Source of the DNA: Arenicola marina
Lineage: Eukaryota > Annelida > Polychaeta > Arenicolidae
DNA: 64,000 nt
Reading direction: 5' to 3'
Assembly: GCA_964019135.1 (NCBI GenBank)
Contig: OZ025258.1
Span: 30,684,186 to 30,748,185, forward strand
The position numbers and the translations under genes were made by a program. The notes beneath the pieces were generated by a model, which saw nothing but the letters and a program-made list of their open reading frames with translations, was not told the DNA's origin and made no database searches. Positions 61,201-64,000 of this stretch are shown in pieces; the stretch's first letter is position 1; each line of letters begins with the position of its first letter.

Positions 61201-62776
61201 AGAAAGATACGATCATTTGAGTTTTGTTTGAAGGTTTTTGTGAAAAGAGTTTTCGGATTTGACTATTCTATTCTGTATTCAAATTGGATGTCCACAAACT
61301 AAAGGTGTCGTTTGCAATTAGTCGATAATTCTAAGTAGGTTTTGCTTAAGTTAACTCGTCTTAACCTTATATATATATATATATAGATGATGTTTCAATA
61401 AGCTGCAGTAATATAAGTTGGTGATAAATGTGCAAAAAAAAATCCGATTTTACATATATTCTTTTAGTACCACTACAAGTCACTGTTAATATACTGGAAC
61501 TTTTCTGTGCACTATCTCTTATGCCGTGTGCGTACTAAACTTACTGATATTTTTTTCTGTAAGTTGGTGTTTGATGTTCACCGAAAGCAAGTTAAATTAA
61601 AACTTGAGAATAATTTCCGAATACTGCCTCGCAATTGCTCAATCTTCCATCACAACGGCGTATTGCATTCTTTATTACACTGTCTAATTAGACACTTAAG
61701 TAGATAATGATGTAAGCTGTATATTTATATACAATGTACATATATATATATATATATTGCATGTTATTGTTGCGGTCAGTTAAGACCCTTGTCACTATAT
61801 GTACCACCCCTAATGTAATCCGGCTTTGTATTTAATAAATTAACTACGGCGAAGCATGGCTGCTGCGGTAAGTTTGGTATTCCGTATTGTATACTGTGCA
61901 GCCGTCACGACTGTATACCAACATACCCGTTTAATATCCAGCCGCTCAACCATGCCCCACTCCGTCAGCAAGAATATACATATCCCTGTTTGACTTTTTG
62001 TCCAATATGTGGTGGGTCCTGTTGGTTCGTTGGCATCAGTCTGTCGGCATAAGACGGTGGATTCGAAGCGTGTTGCTGGATCCTGTACATGATTGGGTTG
62101 TAGATGGATATCTTGTACAGGTAGCGTGGAATCGTAGTGGATTGTGGCTAAGAGAAGTATGAGAGGTTAGATGATGGGGTCACATGAGTTATGTCGACAT
62201 TGTGATTCCATTGAGTCGTGGCTCCGGGAGGTTGGCTCCGTGAGGTTTTGTAATAAATGGTATAAATCTAGTCAACACGGCCGTCTGTTTGGGTTAACGC
62301 TGCGCATACAGACGCACAAGCAGTATGTGCATACATGCATGATTAATATTATATTCACGCCAGAAATACTGAACGCTGCAGATGCTTTCTATGTGTTGTA
62401 CTCGTACCTGGTTATTAAGATAAGCTTCATACGGACATTCACACTCACCGATTCGAAGTAACATATGAAAGACAAACACTTTAGCCATTCCAGTGTGACC
62501 AGCAGCATCAAACAACAACACATGTTTCTGGTGATATTCCTCGCTGTGTAGTCACGCCTTGCTGTCCCATTGCAGGGAAGGTCTTCCCCAAGCTGAAGAG
62601 GAAGGGCAGCCGGATGTCACAGCTGAGCGGCCGCTCCGAGGACAAGTCGCTGTCGATGGACGAGCCGCCGGGGGGCGCCACTGTCGGCAGCACGCTGTCC
62701 CAGACTCTGGAGGAGGAGGAGGAAGCCACTGACTACGTCTTCAGGATCATCAACGCTTTCCGGCCAGAACATATCA
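16227..62776 (+). CDS. SGSM: SGSM1/2-type small G protein signaling modulator (RUN + PH-like Rab-binding domain; 3' half off right edge)
   Basis: SGSM proteins bind Rap/Rab GTPases and carry a RabGAP (TBC) domain. Exons join in phase: 16227-16242, 17463-17512, 17968-18043, 27701-27866, 36214-36345, 44785-44852, 49652-49803, 50263-50400, 50695-50825, 57967-58034, 58640-58804, (60254-60319), (60912-60962), 62576-62776. The product starts [20 protein letters not shown] and includes [59 protein letters not shown] and [20 protein letters not shown], all very close to recalled vertebrate SGSM1/2. RUN domain spans about residues 20-215; the PH-like Rab-binding domain begins near 240 and runs to the edge (EATDYVFRI). 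Without the two bracketed exons, 454 codons are present. TBC domain lies beyond 64000. Invertebrates usually have one SGSM1/2 gene, so the paralogue number is left open. About 20 kb of the introns is minisatellite. Confidence 0.95.
16243..17462 (+). other. SGSM intron 1
   Basis: Strongly AT-rich sequence with TA runs near 16365-16390 and 16449-16480. No gene, array or recognisable element. Confidence 0.6.
17463..17512 (+). CDS. SGSM: SGSM exon 2 (residues 6-22)
   Basis: A 50-base exon encodes [16 protein letters not shown] after completing an Asp codon. Acceptor TTCTCTTCCAG, donor GTAAGG. It starts the conserved [16 protein letters not shown] block. Confidence 0.92.
17624..17700 (+). mobile_element. 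Possible tRNA-like SINE fragment (SGSM intron 2)
   Basis: GAGCCTTATTAGCTCAGTTG is a good box A-like tRNA head, but no box B follows. Probably a degraded SINE; chance resemblance cannot be excluded. Confidence 0.3.
17968..18043 (+). CDS. SGSM: SGSM exon 3 (residues 23-48)
   Basis: A 76-base exon encodes [20 protein letters not shown] then ITTFC, nearly identical to the vertebrate segment. Acceptor TTCCTTGCAG, donor GTAAGTC. Confidence 0.96.
18044..21149 (+). other. SGSM intron 3, first part
   Basis: Non-coding. Contains a three-copy 27-base tandem repeat at 19212-19292 and a C run at 20031-20045. No gene family is recognisable in the short open frames here. Confidence 0.5.
19212..19292 (+). 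repeat. Three-copy 27 bp tandem repeat
   Basis: Three identical head-to-tail copies of a unit beginning GATGTTTTCACTATGGCATG and ending GTTCGTT. Confidence 0.9.
21150..22821 (+). repeat. 56 bp minisatellite, ~30 copies (SGSM intron 3)
   Basis: The unit includes GAATATAATGACGCCTCTTT and GGATCTGTCTTCGTC. Two main variants differ in the middle: one carries the near-palindrome TTTCATGATATGAAA, the other CTATATGATGGAACGTTAA. The two types mix along the array. One trimer (starting at 21661) recurs 167 bases later. Confidence 0.95.
22822..24784 (+). other. SGSM intron 3, middle part
   Basis: Non-coding. Holds a 7-C run near 23099 and a G run near 23453-23471. No convincing gene or element recognised. 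Confidence 0.5.
24785..24919 (+). mobile_element. MITE family M1, copy 1 (complete)
   Basis: ~135 bases with ~50-base imperfect terminal inverted repeats. The left arm holds AATTTCACGAACGCAGTTTA and GCCGACTACGGGGCTTAGTC. The right end is their inverse (GAGCCCCATAGCCGGCTAAA). Copies also occur at 26637-26742 and 44900-45003. Confidence 0.8.
25431..25688 (+). mobile_element. tRNA-derived SINE, copy B (full length, SGSM intron 3)
   Basis: The head is tRNA-like with box A (TAGCTCAGTGGGCTAGAGC) at 25441-25459 and box B (GGGGGTTCACGCC) near 25509-25521. A conserved body follows (AGTAGGGGGTTACCCCCGGG), and the 3' tail is repeated AACC. The antisense copy at 772-1006 shares body and tail. It is non-autonomous and would depend on a LINE not seen here. 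Confidence 0.85.
25875..26052 (+). repeat. ~32 bp tandem repeat, ~5 degenerate copies
   Basis: The unit includes ATTCATCGATACTTGTATCC and TTGGCTACC; outer copies are diverged. The ATCGAT motif recurs in each unit. Confidence 0.8.
26637..26742 (+). mobile_element. MITE family M1, copy 2
   Basis: Shares TCTCGAACGCAGTTTCGCCG and ACTACGGGGCTTTGTCGACT with copy 1 and ends with the inverse block AGCCCCATAGTCGG. The right terminus is more eroded. Confidence 0.7.
26758..26915 (+). repeat. 27 bp tandem repeat, ~6 copies
   Basis: The unit starts TAGACACTTAACTCGTGGCT and ends CTTAGTA. It begins only ~15 bases after MITE M1 copy 2. Confidence 0.9.
27701..27866 (+). CDS. SGSM: SGSM exon 4 (RUN domain, residues 48-103)
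   Basis: A 166-base exon encodes [40 protein letters not shown] and [14 protein letters not shown]. Acceptor TTGATTCACAG, donor GTAAGAA. It corresponds to AVEACVLHGLRRRAAGFLRS in vertebrates. It is GC-rich relative to its introns. Confidence 0.95.
28167..28240 (+). mobile_element. tRNA-like SINE head (SGSM intron 4)
   Basis: Box A-like TAGTTCAGTTGG and a perfect box B-like GGTTCGAACC are spaced about as in a tRNA. The flanking stems do not fold into a proper tRNA, so a SINE or tRNA pseudogene is preferred. It differs from the SINE at 25431. Confidence 0.5.
28495..28744. mobile_element. MITE with GGGCCGTATTCATAATC termini
   Basis: A 250-base element with terminal inverted repeats: left GGGCCGTATTCATAATC, right GATTATGAATACGGCCC, a perfect 17-base match. 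Flanks CTA and CTG could be an imperfect 3-base target duplication, as in Harbinger-like elements. Non-coding. Confidence 0.8.
28921..30500 (+). other. SGSM intron 4, part before the 87 bp array
   Basis: Non-coding, with a short TA run near 29846 and a tRNA box A-like motif near 29778 lacking a box B. Nothing else recognised. Confidence 0.5.
30504..36170 (+). repeat. 87 bp satellite array, ~64 copies (SGSM intron 4)
   Basis: The unit includes ATACCAATTAGATATTGAGC, TCTAGATATTGGTGGTAATG and CTACGTCGTGGCGCACCGTA. Clean copies run from about 30608; one degenerate copy lies before. Variant positions reveal higher-order repeats: an 11-unit (957-base) block at ~31014 recurs at ~31971, and a TTTTGGTGG variant recurs after 9 units (783 bases) at 32891 and 33674. 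The array stops 43 bases before SGSM exon 5. Confidence 0.97.
36214..36345 (+). CDS. SGSM: SGSM exon 5 (RUN domain, residues 103-147)
   Basis: A 132-base exon encodes [20 protein letters not shown] then [20 protein letters not shown] and ENN. Acceptor TAATTTACAG; the donor is a weaker GTTAGT. It matches vertebrate KHLWIRTALFEKVLDKIVHY. Sandwiched between the 87-base and 52-base arrays. Confidence 0.94.
36541..44760 (+). repeat. 52 bp minisatellite, ~158 copies, 8.2 kb (SGSM intron 5)
   Basis: The unit includes CCCCGCGAGAGCGTGACCTC, CACACCCCTCGCAGTGATTA and TACAGCGTGTTA. Common variants are AGTAATTA, ACTGATTA, CCTCGCGAG and a one-base-longer GCGCTGACC. Marker variants near 36806-36890 recur 1665 bases later near 38471-38555, showing a higher-order block of ~32 units. 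The array fills nearly all of intron 5 and ends 24 bases before exon 6. Confidence 0.97.
44785..44852 (+). CDS. SGSM: SGSM exon 6 (RUN domain, residues 147-170)
   Basis: A 68-base exon encodes [20 protein letters not shown] then LL, essentially the vertebrate sequence. Acceptor GTTGTTTTCCAG, donor GTAAGTC. It has only 24 bases between satellite and exon. Confidence 0.96.
44900..45003 (-). mobile_element. MITE family M1, copy 3 (inverted, end truncated)
   Basis: On the minus strand it reads GGATTTCACGAATGCAGTTT and AGCCGACTACGGGGCTTAGT, as copy 1. It lies 48 bases inside intron 6. The far terminus stops after TACGCCCCGTAGAT. Confidence 0.75.
45004..47049 (+). other. SGSM intron 6, middle part
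   Basis: Non-coding. A very C-rich, low-complexity stretch covers about 46380-46870 with several runs of 9 or more C. Short open frames here are proline-rich artefacts. Confidence 0.5.
47050..47596 (+). repeat. 64 bp minisatellite, ~8 copies (SGSM intron 6)
   Basis: The unit includes GACACGTGGGTTTCTGGGTC, TTGCGTATTGATGGAGGGGC and TGTCTCGCTATATGT. First copies are shorter and degenerate. A CACGTG E-box core occurs in most units. Confidence 0.93.
48440..49651 (+). repeat. 34 bp minisatellite, ~35 copies, running into the exon 7 acceptor
   Basis: The unit is TCACATACAATGTCTGGCAT plus GGCCTCTGTCTTTC. The pyrimidine-rich half resembles a 3' splice site. The last, diverged unit (CATGGTCTTTCTCACCTACAG) is the exon 7 polypyrimidine tract and AG. 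All three plus frames are open through much of the array because the unit lacks stops; not coding. Confidence 0.96.
49652..49803 (+). CDS. SGSM: SGSM exon 7 (RUN domain end, residues 170-220)
   Basis: A 152-base exon encodes [40 protein letters not shown] and [10 protein letters not shown]. Donor GTGAGC. It matches vertebrate [20 protein letters not shown]. Confidence 0.97.
50263..50400 (+). CDS. SGSM: SGSM exon 8 (residues 221-266)
   Basis: A 138-base phase 0 exon encodes a serine-rich linker ([20 protein letters not shown]) then [20 protein letters not shown] and VLVQP, the start of the PH-like Rab-binding domain. Acceptor ACTACTTTCAG, donor GTGAGT. Confidence 0.97.
50695..50825 (+). CDS. 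SGSM: SGSM exon 9 (PH-like domain, residues 267-310)
   Basis: A 131-base exon encodes [40 protein letters not shown] and VDR. The [11 protein letters not shown] motif is a family signature. Acceptor GGTTGCAG, donor GTGAGT. Confidence 0.96.
50826..52760 (+). other. SGSM intron 9, part before the arrays
   Basis: Non-coding, with a TA run at 52286-52308. No element or gene recognised. Confidence 0.5.
52761..54178 (+). repeat. 26 bp minisatellite, ~54 copies (SGSM intron 9)
   Basis: The unit is GTAACGCCTCGTGGTCCCGT plus AATGAC; about half-variants read AATGGC or AATAAT. Each standard unit contains TGACGTAA. A marker variant (ACGTAACCCTTCGTTGTCCC) at 53421 recurs at 53941 (20 units) and 54097 (6 units more). 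Minus-strand frames are open only because the unit lacks stops. Confidence 0.97.
54232..56088 (+). repeat. 58 bp minisatellite, 32 copies (SGSM intron 9)
   Basis: The unit includes GCTGACGTAATAGATGGCGC, CAACCCACCCACAGAGCCCA and GTCCGTGTGGCGCGTTTC. Variants are GCCGCC/GCGCC, GAGCCC/GAACCC and GTGTGG/GTATGG. It follows the 26-base array after a 53-base linker. The unit is unrelated except for a shared TGACGTAAT. Confidence 0.97.
56089..57966 (+). other. SGSM intron 9, part after the arrays
   Basis: AT-rich non-coding sequence. Includes dispersed repeat copy B (57165-57250). No gene recognised. Confidence 0.5.
57165..57250 (+). repeat. Dispersed repeat copy B
   Basis: Shares CGATCCGTTTCA, AAATGTATACA, TTCATAT and TTTGATGACGT in the same order with 3017-3125. 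Confidence 0.5.
57967..58034 (+). CDS. SGSM: SGSM exon 10 (PH-like domain, residues 310-333)
   Basis: A 68-base exon encodes [20 protein letters not shown] then QQ, matching vertebrate [20 protein letters not shown]. Acceptor GTATTTCCAG, donor GTGAGT. Confidence 0.97.
58170..58441 (+). repeat. 30 bp tandem repeat, ~9 copies (SGSM intron 10)
   Basis: The unit is CTTGCCCAGAAAGGTTCATA plus CACATTTGAC. The middle copies are identical and the last ones degenerate. The 30-base period gives 10-residue repeats in any frame; not coding. Confidence 0.95.
58464..58547 (+). repeat. Two-copy ~43 bp direct repeat with internal palindrome
   Basis: Each copy holds CTTTTGTTGCAAAAGTGAA and ACTTTTGTGACAAATGCCTC. 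CTTTTG-TTG-CAAAAG forms a short hairpin. Confidence 0.8.
58640..58804 (+). CDS. SGSM: SGSM exon 11 (PH-like domain, residues 333-388)
   Basis: A 165-base exon encodes [40 protein letters not shown] and [14 protein letters not shown]. Acceptor GTGTTGCAG, donor GTTAGT. Very close to vertebrate SGSM1. Confidence 0.97.
60254..60319 (+). CDS. SGSM: Probable SGSM cassette exon 12a (22 codons)
   Basis: 66 bases, phase 1 at both ends, with a good acceptor (CTGTGTTTTGTAG) and donor (GTGAGTC). It encodes [20 protein letters not shown] then TI and can be inserted or skipped without changing frame. It falls exactly between the WSQRGR and GKVFPKL blocks, where vertebrate SGSM1 as recalled has no such sequence. 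GC content and third-position pattern look coding. Confidence 0.5.
60912..60962 (+). CDS. SGSM: Possible SGSM cassette exon 12b (17 codons, acidic)
   Basis: 51 bases, phase 1 at both ends, with acceptor TTTGTTAAG and strong donor GTAAGTAG. It encodes [17 protein letters not shown] and keeps frame with either neighbour. The acceptor is weaker than that of the preceding cassette. No vertebrate counterpart recalled. Confidence 0.45.
   Translation, partial: TRLTKLRRRVCPTGTN
60963..62575 (+). other. SGSM intron before exon 13
   Basis: Non-coding; TA runs near 61370 and 61738. No element recognised. Confidence 0.5.
62576..62776 (+). CDS. SGSM: SGSM exon 13 (PH-like domain end)
   Basis: A 201-base exon encodes [20 protein letters not shown], a Ser/Glu-rich loop, then [20 protein letters not shown] and HI. 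It matches vertebrate GKVFPKLRKRS and [15 protein letters not shown], with a longer, divergent loop. Acceptor CATTGCAG, donor GTGAGT. Last exon inside the window. Confidence 0.96.
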
Positions 62777-64000
62777 GTGAGTACGCGCGTCTCCTCTGGA
62801 GAATAGTCTCTCTGAGAAATAATACTGACCTAACACAAGGATTCATCCTAACTGCGTTTTTTAATTGGGGAAGTAGTACATGGCAGGTTAGTGTCAGTTG
62901 CTAGATTTACCAAGATTCTATCCCTGGCCAATTTCTTGTATTTGTTTCCCTTCAATATAGGCCATGTATTGCGTGGATAATAGTGAGCTTTGTATGTTGT
63001 AATTATTACTGACAGAAGTCTAAAGACTTCTGTCAGTATACTACTTTATTCGGTTTGTAAATTTGTTTGTTTGTGTGTTTGTTTATTCGCTCGATACAGG
63101 TCGCAATTCAAAACCTACGGTCATCAAACTTCACAGAAAGAAAGATTTGGGAAATAGCCCGGCTAAGTTCGTTAATGGCATATGTAGGTCAAAGGTCAAG
63201 GTCACAACGATTTTTTGAAAAAAAATCGTAGAACGCGAATATCTCCCTTAATATTAGGTCTAGAGACTTCGGGTAAGTTTCAGAATGTGCTACTATTTAA
63301 GGCGCATCTTTCAGCCGTTGATCACTTTTTGACGCGTCATACTCATTTTCGAGCTACATGACGTTTTATGTTTTCCGAAAAACGCCAAAGATGACCTTGA
63401 ACGGTTGTGCTGCGATTTGACCACTTTAGGTTAAAGATATCACTCTGGTGTTCTGGCCTCTCATAAAAATATAAATGAAACTGGCCCCTGTGAAATCTGA
63501 GATTTTTCGCATGCGTCATATGACGTCAGGATGACGTCACTTTTGGTACATACAAAAAATCGTCAAAAATCGGAAAAAAATGCTAAAAATACAAAAATGG
63601 CGCCGTATGGTAGGGAAAAAGATTCCTAGTTCAGCAGAATAATAAAAACAATATGTTCCAATCTTACTTCCGGTTCCAGGGGTGACGGCAATTCCCCATG
63701 GGACCTCCCATGTTAAAGCCCTCAATCTCTCAGGCTGGGGAAATTTTGTTTGCCCCGTATTTCATAGGTGCCTGCATCAAACAGTTTCGGGATTTTTTCG
63801 TTGGTTAAACAAGGTACCCAGTAACCATGGTCCTTACTAGAGGGAATGCGGATAATAACTGACGTCACAGGATTTGTTTGAAATTTTCCCTATTGTGAAA
63901 GATAGGGATTTTTGGGGCTTGCAGGGGCTCCCACGGGCGTCCTATTGAAGCCAACGCTCTATGTTTTCAGTTGTTGATGGATAGTAGTAGGATGAGTCAT
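62777..64000 (+). other. SGSM intron at the right edge, containing an unidentified repeat-like block
   Basis: From about 63007 the sequence changes character. It opens with a perfect inverted repeat (TACTGACAGAAGTCT, 2-base spacer, complement; 63007-63038). GT-rich sequence follows, then AGGTCAAAGGTCAAGGTCAC at 63186-63205 and several GACGTCA/ATGACGT sites. This looks like the end of an interspersed element continuing beyond the window; family not recognised. Confidence 0.45.
63007..63038. repeat. Perfect 15 bp inverted repeat with 2 bp spacer
   Basis: TACTGACAGAAGTCT, AA, AGACTTCTGTCAGTA. It could be the terminal hairpin or foldback end of an element lying to its right. Confidence 0.85.

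Overview
The window is a piece of an animal nuclear genome, most likely a marine invertebrate bilaterian. It holds two conserved, intron-rich animal genes with GT-AG introns, tRNA-derived SINEs, foldback and MITE-type DNA transposons, and very large intronic minisatellites. Nothing in it places the species more precisely.

Layout. (1) Positions 144-8518, minus strand: the first eleven coding exons of VPS33A, the Sec1/Munc18 subunit of the HOPS/CORVET tethering complexes. They encode about 410 of an expected ~600 residues, and the 3' end lies left of the window. Intron 1 holds two adjacent foldback structures and a MITE-like element. (2) Positions 8519-16226: the spacer between two head-to-head genes. 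It is occupied mainly by a ~4.3 kb pogo/Tigger-like DNA transposon (10093-14388). Its 598-residue transposase frame is intact, and it is followed by a broken second coding segment with a vertnin-like/OTU-superfamily domain and a PHD finger. (3) Positions 16227-62776, plus strand: the 5' half of an SGSM1/2-type small G protein signaling modulator, with RUN domain and PH-like Rab-binding domain. The TBC RabGAP domain must lie right of the window. Twelve coding exons are clear, and two further in-frame cassette exons are likely.

The SGSM introns are the most unusual part. Roughly 20 kb of the 46.5 kb covered is tandem repeat, and nearly every array has its own unrelated unit: 56 bp (intron 3), 87 bp (intron 4), 52 bp (intron 5, 8.2 kb), 64 bp and 34 bp (intron 6), 26 bp and 58 bp (intron 9), 30 bp (intron 10). 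In three consecutive introns (4, 5, 6) the array runs to within 0-45 bases of the 3' splice site. The intron 6 unit looks like amplified splice-acceptor sequence. Several arrays show higher-order structure. The very long open frames across these arrays are a by-product of repeat units that lack stops in every frame and are not genes.

The main candidates for something new are the pogo transposon with a vertnin/OTU-PHD module, and the pattern of minisatellites seeded at splice acceptors in one gene. Exon boundaries were read by eye from splice consensus, phase and recalled homologous protein sequences; no search could be run.
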